Source of the DNA: Prochlorococcus sp. AG-363-P06
GTDB taxonomy: Bacteria > Cyanobacteriota > Cyanobacteriia > PCC-6307 > Cyanobiaceae
DNA length: 64,000 nt
Reading direction: 5' to 3'
NCBI GenBank assembly: GCA_003280025.1
Contig: QCGD01000001.1
Coordinates: 124,001 to 188,000 of the forward strand
The position numbers and the translations under genes were made by a program. The notes beneath the pieces were generated by a model. The model saw only the letters and a program-made list of their open reading frames with translations, had not been told where the DNA came from and did no database searches. Shown here piece by piece: positions 27,223-37,503 of this stretch (the stretch's first letter is position 1; each line of letters starts with the position of its first letter).

Positions 27223-28605
27223 TTAAATCATTGAATCAGTATTCATTAGTTCATCAAATTGATATTCATTTAAATAACCTAACTTAACAGTTGCCTCTTT
27301 TAATTTTATTGATTCATTGAAGGCTAGATTTGCAATCTCAGCGGCTTTTTCATACCCTATTTTGGGTACTAAAGCGGTAATTAGCATGAGAGAATTTTCT
27401 AGATTAGAATTTATTGTTTGATAGTTTGGCTCCATTCCATCAACTAACTTAACCCTAAAGTTATTAATTGCATTTTTAATCAATTTTAAACTTGTAAGAA
27501 TATTAAATCCAATTAGTGGCTTATATTCATTCATCTGTAAAGTGCCGCTGGAATTAGCAATTGAAACCGCATATTCAAAACCCATTATTTGAGTACATAC
27601 CATTGATAATGCTTCACATTGAGTTGGGTTCACTTTGCCTGGCATAATAGAACTACCTGGCTCATTTTGAGGAATGATTAACTCATAAATACCTGCCCTA
27701 GGACCTGAAGATAATATTTTAATATCATTTGAAATTTTAAATAATGCACCTGCTAAAATCTTTATTTGGCTCATAACTTGTGCTAATCGATCATGTGCTG
27801 CCATCCGAGAAAAGTGATTCTTTGATTCATAGAAATGAATATTAGTATCGGCTGAAATTGATTTAATAGATTCTTTTGAAAATTCTTTTGGACAATTAAT
27901 TCCTGTGCCTACAGCAGTTCCACCCAAAGGTAAGAAATATAATTCGTCAAGACTCATTACGAGAGAATCTTCAGCATCTTTGATCTGTTGAGACCATGCA
28001 GATATTTCTTGGCCAAGAGTTATTGGTACAGCATCTTGAAAATGCGTTCTACCTATTTTTATAATATTTTCCCATTCAGCACTTTTTTTATCTAGAGAAT
28101 TGGTAAGTTCTTTTATTGATGGGACTAATTTATTTAGTATTTCAGTTACTACAGAGATTTGAATAGCTGCTGGGAAAGTATCATTTGTAGATTGTGATTT
28201 ATTAACATCATCATTAGGATGAAGCGGATAATGACTACCTAGTTCTGAATTTGTTTTTAAAGAGGCAATATTTGAAATTACCTCATTTATATTCATATTC
28301 GTTTGTGTACCACTACCTGTTTGCCAAATTTTTAAAGGAAACTGTGAATCATGCATTCCATCAAGTATTTCATTAGAGGCCTTTATAATCAGTTCTTTTT
28401 TTTCTTTATTTAATAAACCTAAATTGAAATTGGCTATTGCAGAAGCTTTTTTAATCAATGTAAGTGAATAAACCAATTCAATTGGGATTAACTCTTCGCC
28501 AATCGAAAAATTGATAAGCGATCTCTGAGTTTGAGCCCCCCATAGAGCTCTTTTAGGAACTTGAATTGTTCCCATACTATCTTTTTCAAGCCTAAAGTTT
28601 TCCAT
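27223..28605 (-). CDS. fumC: Fumarate hydratase, class II
   Basis: 460 residues, full length. It interconverts fumarate and malate without an iron-sulfur cluster. The superfamily signature GSSIMPGKVNP is present, with HPNDDVNKSQSTNDTFP and TGSGTQTNMNINEVI. In cyanobacteria it recycles fumarate from purine and arginine synthesis. It lies just downstream of purB, which produces fumarate, on the same strand with a 52-base gap. Confidence 0.96.
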   Translation of the reverse strand: MENFRLEKDSMGTIQVPKRALWGAQTQRSLINFSIGEELIPIELVYSLTLIKKASAIANFNLGLLNKEKKELIIKASNEILDGMHDSQFPLKIWQTGSGTQTNMNINEVISNIASLKTNSELGSHYPLHPNDDVNKSQSTNDTFPAAIQISVVTEILNKLVPSIKELTNSLDKKSAEWENIIKIGRTHFQDAVPITLGQEISAWSQQIKDAEDSLVMSLDELYFLPLGGTAVGTGINCPKEFSKESIKSISADTNIHFYESKNHFSRMAAHDRLAQVMSQIKILAGALFKISNDIKILSSGPRAGIYELIIPQNEPGSSIMPGKVNPTQCEALSMVCTQIMGFEYAVSIANSSGTLQMNEYKPLIGFNILTSLKLIKNAINNFRVKLVDGMEPNYQTINSNLENSLMLITALVPKIGYEKAAEIANLAFNESIKLKEATVKLGYLNEYQFDELMNTDSMI

Positions 28606-28657
28606 CGTTATTTGTTTTAAAAACTGTCGTTAAACTTAAAATAAGAATTTGGAACAT

Positions 28658-29953
28658 CTAAATACTTAGCTTTTCCCATATTACATTTAAATTGTTTAGA
28701 TGAATGGAGGGGTCAAAACATTCTCTTAAATCATTCTCATTTACTAATTCCATAATCTCAGGGTCCTGCTCAATATTTTGTTTGAAATTTCCATTCTCAT
28801 TATTCCAAGCTTGATGAGCATTTTTTTGGACTAAACTATAAGCCTTTTCTCTTGATAAACCTTTTTCTACGAGTAAAAGCAAAACTTTTTGACTAAAGAT
28901 AACACCCCCATATATATTTAAATTCTTGAGCATATTTTCAGGATAAACTTTCAAGTTACTTATAATTTCTTTCATCTCCCTAAGCATAAAATGCAAACAT
29001 ATAGATACATCAGGTAACATGATGCGTTCATTAGAACTATGGCTAATATCTCTTTCGTGCCAGAGTGCTACATTTTCAAGAGCTGTTAAAACATAACTCC
29101 TCAAAATTCTTGATAAACCGCTTACCCTTTCACTACGTATAGGATTCCTTTTATGTGGCATAGCCGAGCTACCTTTTTGTCCTTTTGAAAATCCCTCTTC
29201 AACCTCTAAAACATCTGTTCTCTGAAGATTCCTTATTTCAGTTGCGAATCTATCAAGCGAAGCGCCCACTAGTGAAATAGTCTGAACATATTCTGCATGC
29301 CTATCTCTTGATATAACCTGAGTACTTGCTGTATCTGGTTTTAAACCTAACAAATCACAAGTAATTTTTTCTACTTCTGGATTTGTATTGGCATAAGTTC
29401 CCATGGCTCCACTTATTTGTCCAATGGCAACAGAATCTTTAAGTGTTAATAATCTTTTTTTATCTCTGATAATTTCTGCTAACCATCCAGCCAATTTAAA
29501 CCCAAACGAAATCGGCTCTCCGTGAATTGCGTGTGATCTCCCAATCATTAAAGTATTTTTGTGTTGTCTAGCTAATAATCGAACTTCGTTTTCTAGCTTT
29601 TCTATTTCCTCTAATAACAATTCACATGAATCTTTTAGCTGTAGAGATAAGCCAGTATCAAGTACATCACTACTTGTCATCCCAACATGAATATATCTTC
29701 CAGAGTCTCCAACAAATTCATTAATATTGGTAAGAAAGGCTATTACATCATGTTTAACTTCTTTCTCAATTTCTTTTATCCTGGATTCTTCAAATTTTGC
29801 CTTTAAGCGAATCTCTGTTAAAGCCTCTTTAGGAATTTTCCCTAGAGAGCAGTTTGCTTGACATGCAGCAATCTCAACTTTAAGCCAACTCTGGAATTTT
29901 GCATTTTCAGTCCAGATTTTACCCATTTCGGGTAATGTGTAACGTTCAATCAC
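28658..29953 (-). CDS. purB: Adenylosuccinate lyase
   Basis: 431 residues, the short bacterial form. It acts twice in purine synthesis, splitting SAICAR and adenylosuccinate and releasing fumarate. The superfamily signature is seen in GSSAMPHKRNPIRSE, with TSSDVLDTGLSLQL and the histidine in GRSHAIHGEPISFG. It is followed by fumC, so product and consumer of fumarate are adjacent; cotranscription is likely. Confidence 0.96.
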   Translation of the reverse strand: MIERYTLPEMGKIWTENAKFQSWLKVEIAACQANCSLGKIPKEALTEIRLKAKFEESRIKEIEKEVKHDVIAFLTNINEFVGDSGRYIHVGMTSSDVLDTGLSLQLKDSCELLLEEIEKLENEVRLLARQHKNTLMIGRSHAIHGEPISFGFKLAGWLAEIIRDKKRLLTLKDSVAIGQISGAMGTYANTNPEVEKITCDLLGLKPDTASTQVISRDRHAEYVQTISLVGASLDRFATEIRNLQRTDVLEVEEGFSKGQKGSSAMPHKRNPIRSERVSGLSRILRSYVLTALENVALWHERDISHSSNERIMLPDVSICLHFMLREMKEIISNLKVYPENMLKNLNIYGGVIFSQKVLLLLVEKGLSREKAYSLVQKNAHQAWNNENGNFKQNIEQDPEIMELVNENDLRECFDPSIHLNNLNVIWEKLSI

Positions 29954-30237
29954 AACTTTTATACATCTTCAATTTAAACTTTATAACTAAAATCCCATAA
30001 TTGCTTTATGCTTTTAATATCTACTTGCCATTGAAGATATTTGACTCAGATTATTTTGTTATGTAACAAATTTTTTGCATATAAAAACTCTTACAAATTC
30101 CAAATGTTGGCATTGAGTTATCTTTGTGAATAATATTTCTTTTCTTTGTACTTAAAATCTAAAATTAGAATATGTTTAAAAGTTTTGAGCTCATTTAATT
30201 AGTAGTTTTTAAACTAAACAATTTTTTTGATGTATAG
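29954..30237. promoter_or_regulatory. Divergent intergenic region between purB and tlyA
   Basis: 284 AT-rich bases with no ORF of substance on either strand. A possible sigma-70-type -35 (ttgact) lies at about 30042 on the plus strand. Must hold promoters for both purB (minus) and the TlyA-type gene (plus). No clear repeat or RNA structure seen. Confidence 0.4.
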
Positions 30238-31050
30238 ATGATTAAAAAAAGTAGATTAGATCTTTATCTTCTTAATAAAGGTTTATGTGAAACTCGTCAG
30301 AAGGCTCAAGGGATTATTCTCGCAGGGAAAGTTAAAGATATAAATGGCAAGATTTACGATAAGCCTGGACAGCAAGTGATAATTGGATCTGAATTTTTTA
30401 TTGAGTCTGAACCTCAATTTGTATCAAGGGGAGGAGAAAAATTATTAGAGGCCTTTAAAAAGCTCGAAATTCATGTAAAAGATAAAGTTTGTATAGATGC
30501 TGGTATCTCAACTGGTGGTTTTACAGATTGCTTATTACAAAAAGGGGCAAAGTTGGTTTATGGGATAGATGTGGGTTATGGGCAAACGGCATGGAAGATT
30601 AGAAATAATCCAAAAGTAATACTTCTGGAAAGAACAAATATTCGTAATTTAAAGCCTGATGATTTTTTGTCTAAAGATAATTTATTACCCAATTTCGTTG
30701 TAGCTGATTTGTCTTTTATTTCATTAACGTTAGTTTTTCAATCTATTAACAATTTATTATCTGGAGATTGTATAGAGGGAGTATTTCTTATTAAACCGCA
30801 ATTTGAAGTAGGAAAAGGTCGGGTAAGCAAAGGTGGCGTTGTTAGAAAACCTGAGTATCACGTAGAGGCGATACATTCAGTTATTAATGCTGCTAAAGAA
30901 TTTCAATGGAATATTAAGGGTTTGATAGCTTCTCCATTAGTAGGACCTGCAGGAAATCATGAATACCTAGCTTGGATGTGTAAAAGAGATATCTCAGATT
31001 CAATTATAAATAAAAAATATATTGAAAATTTAGTAAAAGATACGCTTTAG
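30238..31050 (+). CDS. TlyA-type rRNA methyltransferase (S4 plus FtsJ domains)
   Basis: 270 residues. The N-terminal ~60 residues form an S4 RNA-binding domain (RLDLYLLNKGLCETRQKAQG), followed by an FtsJ-like SAM methyltransferase domain with CIDAGISTGGFTDCLLQ and VVADLSFISL. TlyA proteins 2'-O-methylate 16S and 23S rRNA; the name hemolysin A is historical. The ATG at 30238 leads directly into the S4 domain. Its stop lies directly against the stop of convergent glnB. Confidence 0.92.
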   Translation: MIKKSRLDLYLLNKGLCETRQKAQGIILAGKVKDINGKIYDKPGQQVIIGSEFFIESEPQFVSRGGEKLLEAFKKLEIHVKDKVCIDAGISTGGFTDCLLQKGAKLVYGIDVGYGQTAWKIRNNPKVILLERTNIRNLKPDDFLSKDNLLPNFVVADLSFISLTLVFQSINNLLSGDCIEGVFLIKPQFEVGKGRVSKGGVVRKPEYHVEAIHSVINAAKEFQWNIKGLIASPLVGPAGNHEYLAWMCKRDISDSIINKKYIENLVKDTL

Positions 31051-31398
<348 letters not shown>

Positions 31399-31413
31399 TT
31401 AAACGTTTTAATA

Positions 31414-31659
31414 TTAATTGTTTTTTTGAAAAACATCCACCTTTGAAATTTCAGAAATTGATTTAATATTTAGACCAGCACTAGTTGCATCTTCAATTAA
31501 TAATTTAGAGTTTTCTTGAGAAATTAATACTGAATTGTTTGATAATGCTTCCCACTGATCATTTTCAAAATGTGTTTGAAGCCATAACATCCCATGAATA
31601 CTTGTAGGTTGAATAGACTTGGTTGAGTTGTTATTAATATTTATCAAACAAATGTCCAT
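31414..31659 (-). CDS. Small conserved-looking protein of unknown function, upstream partner of glnB
   Basis: 81 residues, no membrane segment, no recognised domain. It contains SIHGMLWLQTHFENDQWEAL, followed by a mixed region ending in KVDVFQKNN. It lies 24 bases upstream of glnB in the same direction, behind an NtcA-like site, so it is probably the first gene of a nitrogen-controlled operon. A role in nitrogen or PII signalling is inferred from position only. Confidence 0.7.
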   Translation of the reverse strand: MDICLININNNSTKSIQPTSIHGMLWLQTHFENDQWEALSNNSVLISQENSKLLIEDATSAGLNIKSISEISKVDVFQKNN

Positions 31660-31678
31660 TAATTTTTTTTTAACTAAA

Positions 31679-31724
31679 CATATATAAACCTTTTAAATAT
31701 CAATATTAATGTTACTGTTGATAC
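31679..31724 (-). promoter_or_regulatory. NtcA-type activated promoter for the glnB operon
   Basis: On the minus strand, GTATCAACAGTAAC (31711-31724) matches the NtcA consensus GTA-N8-TAC in five of six defined positions. Twenty-two bases further lies an AT-rich -10 (tttatata, about 31681-31688), the normal spacing for NtcA class II activation. A start site near 31673 would leave a very short leader before the ATG at 31659. Confidence 0.65.
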
Positions 31725-31835
31725 AAAATAAAGATTTTATATTTTATTTTTAGTTATTTGCAATAGTTTTTGAGGTTTTAATTTTTGCGGATTCTTATCT
31801 TTTTATATAGTTTTAGTAAATAAGTTTTTGCAAAA

Positions 31836-32246
31836 ATGAGTTCAACTAATTTAAATGATTCAACTGAAAGGCCCTTGTACGGAGAAAGATTAATTGAAGA
31901 ATCAAAAATAATTTGTTTTGAGAATCCCAATAAGAAAAGAATTTATGAAGTTTCTATTGAGTTACCTGAATTTACATGTAAATGCCCATTCTCTGGCTAT
32001 CCAGATTTTGCAAAAATAAATATTTTTTACCAACCCAAGATGAAAGTCTATGAGTTGAAATCCTTAAAACTTTATATTAATAATTTTAGAGATATGAAAA
32101 TATCCCATGAAGAAGTTGTTAACAGAATAATGGATGATCTAGTGAATGCAGGCTCTCCACATTGGATACATTTAAATGCAGAATTTAATCCTAGAGGGAA
32201 TGTGTCTATGAAGTTAGATATTTTTAGTGGACAGAAAAAAAACTAA
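31836..32246 (+). CDS. queF: NADPH-dependent 7-cyano-7-deazaguanine reductase
   Basis: 136 residues, the short unimodular QueF type. It reduces preQ0 to preQ1 in queuosine tRNA-modification synthesis. The nucleophilic cysteine region is [15 protein letters not shown], and the family motif is [16 protein letters not shown]. The ATG at 31836 gives normal length. It is divergent from the glnB operon and convergent with ccsB, with stop codons overlapping in CTAA. Confidence 0.93.
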   Translation: MSSTNLNDSTERPLYGERLIEESKIICFENPNKKRIYEVSIELPEFTCKCPFSGYPDFAKINIFYQPKMKVYELKSLKLYINNFRDMKISHEEVVNRIMDDLVNAGSPHWIHLNAEFNPRGNVSMKLDIFSGQKKN

Positions 32247-33529
32247 AACTTTTGCATTTCCTCTGATAATTTAAAAAATTCTTTTTTAAAACCAAGTAGA
32301 TTTCTATTACTAAGACCACCAATTAATAATTTTTTAGATTCTTTATTAAATAAAACCCATAATTGATTTGTTGGTATAAGACTTAATATCGTTCCAAAGA
32401 TTATCAAAATAAAAGAGAAGTAAATAAATGGGATTGAAGGATCATTTTTAATTATCAAACCGCTACTAGAGACTATCTTTTTTAAAGATAATTCAGACGA
32501 ATTAATTTTTAGTGAATCACCATTTAAATAAAGTTTTTTTTCAGCAAAATTTTCAAGATTAGAGATTTTAATAGGACCATTTTCATTATCTATTGTCAAG
32601 AGAAAATTTTTTTTTGTTTCTTCTCCTAATTCAAGCAATATGCCCCAAATTTGATTACCTATTTCAGGTATTGGTTTGAGTTGAAGCTGATACAGAATCT
32701 TATCTATTTCAATAACTACATTTGAGACTGCCCAATCCGCTTGATAAATAGTTAATCCTTTAAATCTAATTGGGTGATTAACTTTGGTTGTTTTGATTTT
32801 ATTTAATTTGGGATCTTCGGAAACAAAATCTAGCCTTGAAATAAATTGTTTTGGTATGCCATCACTTTCGCGTTCTATTACGAAATTGTCTAGTTTTATT
32901 GTTGCTTTGGAATTTGTACTCTCATTTATCAAGTCTAAGCTTTCTCCTGGAATCAAATATTGTTCTTTCGATTCGCTAGTGAAACTTCCGTAAGCTGAAC
33001 CTATAAGTAAAACTATTAGTCCGATATGGACAATAATAGGACCTATTTTTCCAATTAACCCTTTTCTAGCAGAAAGGCGATTTTCAAATCTGGAAGTGTT
33101 CCAACCATTTTTCTTAAGAAATAAATTAGTCTTTGATATATAGTCTCCATCATACTTTATTTGGTAATTGGATATTAATTCCAATCTTTCGAACCTTTTT
33201 TCATTTTTGTATTCAGTCCATTGTAAAGATGCTTTTAACGCAGGAATTTGTCTTCTAAAACTACACGCTGCGAGGGAAATGCAAAGAAGTATTAATGCTA
33301 ATAAAAACCAAAAACTTGTATATATATGATCTAATTGAAGTTTTAAGACTTTTTCACCATCTAAAAATCCAAAAATTGGTGATTCATCGAATAAATCAAT
33401 ATAAGTCTGTTTATTATTCCCTTGAGGGATAAAAGTGCCAATACCACTTGAAATGGCAATAAAAATTATTAATGAGATTGCGAACCTTAAACTTGATATC
33501 TTTAAAATAAAATTTTGAAAACTAATCAT
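32243..33529 (-). CDS. ccsB: Cytochrome c biogenesis protein CcsB/Ccs1 (ResB-like)
   Basis: 428 residues. One half of the system II haem-attachment complex that delivers haem to apocytochromes on the lumen side. The N-terminus has paired membrane spans ([23 protein letters not shown], with a second at about residues 70-90), a third at about 160-180 ([20 protein letters not shown]), a large lumenal domain, and a final span near residue 370. It begins 1 base after ccdA and ends an ftsW-ccdA-ccsB run. The partner CcsA is elsewhere. Confidence 0.93.
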   Translation of the reverse strand: MISFQNFILKISSLRFAISLIIFIAISSGIGTFIPQGNNKQTYIDLFDESPIFGFLDGEKVLKLQLDHIYTSFWFLLALILLCISLAACSFRRQIPALKASLQWTEYKNEKRFERLELISNYQIKYDGDYISKTNLFLKKNGWNTSRFENRLSARKGLIGKIGPIIVHIGLIVLLIGSAYGSFTSESKEQYLIPGESLDLINESTNSKATIKLDNFVIERESDGIPKQFISRLDFVSEDPKLNKIKTTKVNHPIRFKGLTIYQADWAVSNVVIEIDKILYQLQLKPIPEIGNQIWGILLELGEETKKNFLLTIDNENGPIKISNLENFAEKKLYLNGDSLKINSSELSLKKIVSSSGLIIKNDPSIPFIYFSFILIIFGTILSLIPTNQLWVLFNKESKKLLIGGLSNRNLLGFKKEFFKLSEEMQKF

Positions 33530-34252
33530 TTAAATCCAATTTGACAGTAAATTTAAACCTCCGAGGGAAACTAAAAATACTCCACTTAATTTAGGAATCA
33601 CTTGACTATATTTTCTAAGTTCTAAAAATTGTTTTAGATTTTCTGTTGTAGCCCCTGCAATTATTATTGGTGTCACTTGTCCCAAACCAAAGAAAAAGAG
33701 AAAGAGAATTGAGATAGTGGGGTTATTAGCTTGTGATACCCAAGCTAACAGGCTAGCTAATACTGGGGTAATACAAGGTGAAGAGGCAAGTCCAAAAGTA
33801 GTTCCTAGTGCAAAAGGTGTTAGGAAGGAGGGTATTTTATCTTCAATCAATTTTAAATCGGGTCCATTGGGTAACTGGAATTTTATAAATCCTAATAAAT
33901 TACAACCCATGATTATTGCTATTAAGGCAACGATAGAGGTGTAATAGTGAGGAATTTGTCCGTATATTTTGCCTAAAAATCCACTTAATGCTCCTAATGA
34001 AACAAGAGCACATACAACCCCTCCTGAAAAACTAAAAAGTTTATATTGTTTTTTTTCTGTTCCTCCGATATAAGCAATAGTTACAGGTAGTAAGGATAAT
34101 GAACATGGACCTAGGCTTGTTAAGAGGCCTGCACTGAACACTAAAAACACTGTAAAAGGACCAGGATGATTAAGTCCTTGCTGCATTAGTAAATTGCCCT
34201 TTTGAGATAATTCAGAAATAACTAAATTAATTGATACGATAACAAGACTCAA
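33530..34252 (-). CDS. ccdA: Cytochrome c biogenesis thiol-disulfide transporter CcdA
   Basis: 240 residues with six predicted membrane helices. CcdA moves reducing equivalents across the thylakoid membrane to keep apocytochrome c cysteines reduced. The two redox cysteines are seen in LGPCSLSLLP and ASSPCITPVLAS. The ORF opens at TTG; an in-frame ATG lies 22 codons later (MQQGLNHPGP), just before the first helix, and is also possible. Next to ccsB, as expected for cytochrome c assembly genes. Confidence 0.92.
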   Translation of the reverse strand: MSLVIVSINLVISELSQKGNLLMQQGLNHPGPFTVFLVFSAGLLTSLGPCSLSLLPVTIAYIGGTEKKQYKLFSFSGGVVCALVSLGALSGFLGKIYGQIPHYYTSIVALIAIIMGCNLLGFIKFQLPNGPDLKLIEDKIPSFLTPFALGTTFGLASSPCITPVLASLLAWVSQANNPTISILFLFFFGLGQVTPIIIAGATTENLKQFLELRKYSQVIPKLSGVFLVSLGGLNLLSNWI

Positions 34253-34268
34253 ATCTCTTTAATTCTAA

Positions 34269-35504
34269 CTAATTATGAGTCTTTCTTGCACTAAGAATTC
34301 CAATAAAGCCTGTTGATTCTAATGAACATCTTAATAACATCCCAGCAATAAAAAATGATGCAATTAATGAATTTCCTCCATAACTTATAAATGGTAATGG
34401 TAAGCCTGTAGTAGGCATTGACCCTGTCGCTACTGCTATATGCATTATTGATTGACCTATTAATAAAGTTCCAGATCCAATAGCAATTAATTTTGTGTAG
34501 TTATTTCTGCACTTCAAGGCAATGCGTAAACTGATGTATGAGAAAACCACCAAAAATGCTAAGAATAAAGTAGATCCCAATAATCCAAATTCTTCTGCAA
34601 AGATTGCAAAAATAAAATCTGTATACATAAAAGGTAAATATTGTAATTTCTGTATAGAGAGACCAAAACCTTGTCCAAAAAGACCGCCTGAACCTATTGC
34701 TAATAAACTCTGAACTAATTGAAATCCTGAATCTTGCTGGTCTTTCCAAGGATCAATAAATGATATAACTCTTAGCTTTTGATATTCATTATTAAGGATA
34801 CTTATGTATCCAGTAAAGAATCCTAATGAGGCAATAGAGCCAAGTGAACTAAGTTTTACTCCTCCGCATAAACCCATAATCCAAAAAAGAATTCCGGTTA
34901 ATGCTGCAGTACTTAAATTTGGTTGTTTAAGTATCAACAAAATTAATAAGCCAAAAGTGATTATTGTAATTAATTTTTTATGGTTTTTCACTAAATTCCA
35001 ATGAGCAAAAAGGTTAGATGCCTCTAAAATTAAGAAAGGTTTAATTAATTCAGAAGGTTGAAGACTGAAATCTCCAAGTATTAACCATCTTGAAGACCCA
35101 TTAACTGTAAGACCATTAATGTTTGTGAGGAATATTAAAAAGAATAATAAGTAGAAAATAAGTTTTGAAAATTTTAAAAGATTTCTGATATTTGTATTAA
35201 GGACTAAATAAAACACACACAAACCTGGAATAGACCAAATAATTTGTTTTTTTAAATAGTAAGCCCAATGTCCCATTTCCTTACTAGCTACCCACCAACT
35301 TGATGATCCAAGGATAAACAAACCTAAGATTGACCAAATTCCAATACACATCATAAGGATTTTCGCTTCATAGGGCCAAATTTTCCAAGGCAAAGGAAAT
35401 ATATAATCACTTATATCTTTGGGATTATTTTTAGTACTAGAATTAAAAGATTTTTTTCTTTTAAAAATTCTTCTATATTTTATTTTTTCTTGACTTATCT
35501 CCAA
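34269..35504 (-). CDS. ftsW: FtsW/RodA/SpoVE-family cell-division glycosyltransferase
   Basis: 411 residues with about ten membrane helices. FtsW is a SEDS peptidoglycan polymerase of the divisome. The family signature is near the C-terminus: GSMPTTGLPLPFISYGGNSL; NGSSRWL and DFSLQPSELIKPF hold conserved catalytic-pocket residues. The N-terminal ~40 residues are basic and cytoplasmic. It lies 16 bases upstream of ccdA on the same strand, a linkage common in picocyanobacteria. Confidence 0.94.
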   Translation of the reverse strand: MEISQEKIKYRRIFKRKKSFNSSTKNNPKDISDYIFPLPWKIWPYEAKILMMCIGIWSILGLFILGSSSWWVASKEMGHWAYYLKKQIIWSIPGLCVFYLVLNTNIRNLLKFSKLIFYLLFFLIFLTNINGLTVNGSSRWLILGDFSLQPSELIKPFLILEASNLFAHWNLVKNHKKLITIITFGLLILLILKQPNLSTAALTGILFWIMGLCGGVKLSSLGSIASLGFFTGYISILNNEYQKLRVISFIDPWKDQQDSGFQLVQSLLAIGSGGLFGQGFGLSIQKLQYLPFMYTDFIFAIFAEEFGLLGSTLFLAFLVVFSYISLRIALKCRNNYTKLIAIGSGTLLIGQSIMHIAVATGSMPTTGLPLPFISYGGNSLIASFFIAGMLLRCSLESTGFIGILSARKTHN

Positions 35505-35776
35505 TTTTCGAGTTGTAGATATACTATTGAGACGTTAAATTCAGCCTTTGCCAAGTCTTTTAGCAATGTTTTTATGTGTTTTCATATTAAATCAAATTAA
35601 GCGGTTTATAAGATTTAATTCCTTTGATATAAACCTAAAAATCGACAATTCATTCACAACAAATCTTAAGAATTTACCATTTATAAAAAAAACCCTAGCT
35701 AAAAGGTCCCTATCCATGATAGATTCCGTGAGTTTATATACTTACTTATAACCATCTAGTGGGGGCTTTCTAAGTT
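35505..35776. promoter_or_regulatory. Divergent region between ftsW and the ATP synthase operon
   Basis: 272 AT-rich bases. The ORF track's 67-residue frame at 35548 has a non-ATG start and no recognisable features, so I do not call it a gene. The stretch should hold the ftsW promoter and the main atp operon promoter; a G-run (gtggggg) lies at about 35759-35765 just before atp1, and could act as its ribosome-binding region. Confidence 0.4.
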
Positions 35777-36253
35777 ATGTTCACATCAGTGGACTCAAAT
35801 AGAAAAACAGTTGAACATCTTTCTAACGAGAATGTTCAAAGCCATCAATTCCTAGATAATTCATGCATCAAAGAAAGTGAATCCGTTTTGGCTAGTCAAT
35901 TCGATAAATTACTTTCTAAAAATGATGACTATACAAAATTGCAATTAACAATTTTTGGTATAACTTTTATCGTTTCTATCATCATTGCATCTATAACAGG
36001 AATTATTCTTGGATTTACTTTTGGTTTGAGTGTTTTTATAGGCTCCCTTGCTGGTATTTTTTACTTACGTTTGCTCGCTAAAAGTGTAGGAAAGATAGGT
36101 AAAGAATCTACAGGTGTATCAAAATTGCAACTTTTGATTCCAGTTTGCCTCTTTATTTTTGCAAGTAAGCTAGGATCTATTGAAATTTTGCCAGCAATGA
36201 TAGGCTTTTTCATCTATAAGCCTTCTCTCATATTTTATTTTTCACGTTCCTAA
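35777..36253 (+). CDS. atp1: ATP synthase protein I (Atp1)
   Basis: 158 residues. The first ~55 residues are polar; four hydrophobic helices follow (LQLTIFGITFIVSIIIASI, then IILGFTFGLSVFIGSLAGIF, LLIPVCLFIFAS and a last one). This small membrane protein heads cyanobacterial atp operons and helps assemble the c-ring. Sequence is poorly conserved in the family, so the call rests on topology and its place 44 bases before atpB. Confidence 0.85.
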   Translation: MFTSVDSNRKTVEHLSNENVQSHQFLDNSCIKESESVLASQFDKLLSKNDDYTKLQLTIFGITFIVSIIIASITGIILGFTFGLSVFIGSLAGIFYLRLLAKSVGKIGKESTGVSKLQLLIPVCLFIFASKLGSIEILPAMIGFFIYKPSLIFYFSRS

Positions 36254-36297
36254 GTAAATTTTGTTCAATCAAAATTTAATAATCTTTTTTAAAATCA

Positions 36298-37023
36298 ATG
36301 TTCTTTAATTCCTTGCTAACAAATTTTGCAGCATTAGAAGTTGGTCAACATCTTTATTGGCAAATCGGAAATATAAGAATTCATGGACAAGTTTTTTTAA
36401 CATCTTGGATTCTATTGGGTGCATTATTAGTTTTTATTTCCTTAGGAACTAAAAAAATGGAAAATGATCCGAAAGGATTACAAAATTTACTTGAGTTTTT
36501 ATGGGATTACATAAGAGATCTTGCTAGGACACAAATAGGAGAGAAAGTTTATAGAGATTGGATGCCTTTTATAGGAACTTTATTCTTATTTGTATTCGTA
36601 AGTAATTGGGGAGGTGCTTTAATCCCTTGGAGATTGATAAAGTTACCAAGTGGTGAATTAGGCGCCCCAACAGCAGATATTAATACAACTATTGCACTAG
36701 CACTTTTGGTCTCATTATCTTATTTTTATGCTGGTTTAAGTAACAAGGGTTGGAGATATTTTGAATATTATGTGCATCCAACACCCATTATGCTTCCATT
36801 TAAAATTTTAGAAGATTTTACTAAACCATTATCACTATCTTTCAGGTTATTTGGAAATATTTTGGCTGATGAACTTGTTGTAGGTGTTTTAGTTTTTCTA
36901 GTTCCTCTAATTTTACCAATACCTGTGATGTTTCTAGGTTTGTTTACAAGTGCAATTCAGGCGTTGATTTTTGCTACCCTCGCTGCCTATTACATTGGAG
37001 AAGCTGTTGAGGAACATCATTAG
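36298..37023 (+). CDS. atpB: ATP synthase F0 subunit a
   Basis: 241 residues with five or six membrane helices. Subunit a (AtpI in cyanobacterial naming) forms the proton half-channels against the c-ring. The essential arginine lies in [19 protein letters not shown], and the last helix has [17 protein letters not shown]. It is separated from atpE by 165 bases that hold three stem-loops. Confidence 0.96.
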   Translation: MFFNSLLTNFAALEVGQHLYWQIGNIRIHGQVFLTSWILLGALLVFISLGTKKMENDPKGLQNLLEFLWDYIRDLARTQIGEKVYRDWMPFIGTLFLFVFVSNWGGALIPWRLIKLPSGELGAPTADINTTIALALLVSLSYFYAGLSNKGWRYFEYYVHPTPIMLPFKILEDFTKPLSLSFRLFGNILADELVVGVLVFLVPLILPIPVMFLGLFTSAIQALIFATLAAYYIGEAVEEHH

Positions 37024-37043
37024 CTTTCTCTAATCTATTCATT

Positions 37044-37058
37044 CCCTTTTACAAAGGG
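37044..37058 (+). promoter_or_regulatory. Stem-loop 1 in the atpB-atpE intergenic region
   Basis: A 6-bp perfect inverted repeat, CCCTTT/AAAGGG with a 3-base loop, 20 bases after the atpB stop. There is no following T-run, so it is not a standard terminator. It could be an mRNA end-protecting or processing hairpin. Confidence 0.55.
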
Positions 37059-37088
37059 TCGGTAATCTGGCAAAATATCTAATCGCGT

Positions 37089-37107
37089 AGGTCTGACAAT
37101 ATCAGAC
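37089..37107 (+). promoter_or_regulatory. Stem-loop 2 in the atpB-atpE intergenic region
   Basis: Perfect 7-bp stem GGTCTGA/TCAGACC with a 5-base loop (caata). Being perfect and GC-rich in an AT-rich genome, it stands out. It abuts stem-loop 3 directly. Confidence 0.65.
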
Positions 37108-37127
37108 CCATTCTTAAATCAAAGAAT
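37108..37127 (+). promoter_or_regulatory. Stem-loop 3 in the atpB-atpE intergenic region
   Basis: Perfect 7-bp stem CATTCTT/AAGAATG with a 6-base loop (aaatca), directly after stem-loop 2. Sixty-one bases separate it from the atpE ATG. No T-run follows. Confidence 0.6.
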
Positions 37128-37170
37128 GTCCAAGCGTGTATGACAAAAAAAGATTTATCACAAGTATTAA

Positions 37171-37434
<264 letters not shown>

Positions 37435-37503
37435 AAGTTAATATTGCTTCTATTTCTTATTAGCAATATATAAATTTAAATTTTTTAATTTTAACTGAAT
37501 CAT

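Noticed and set aside
35548-35751. 67-residue ORF between ftsW and atp1
   Set aside because: Non-ATG start, composition of AT-rich noncoding DNA, no recognisable motif, and it fills the region that should hold two divergent promoters.
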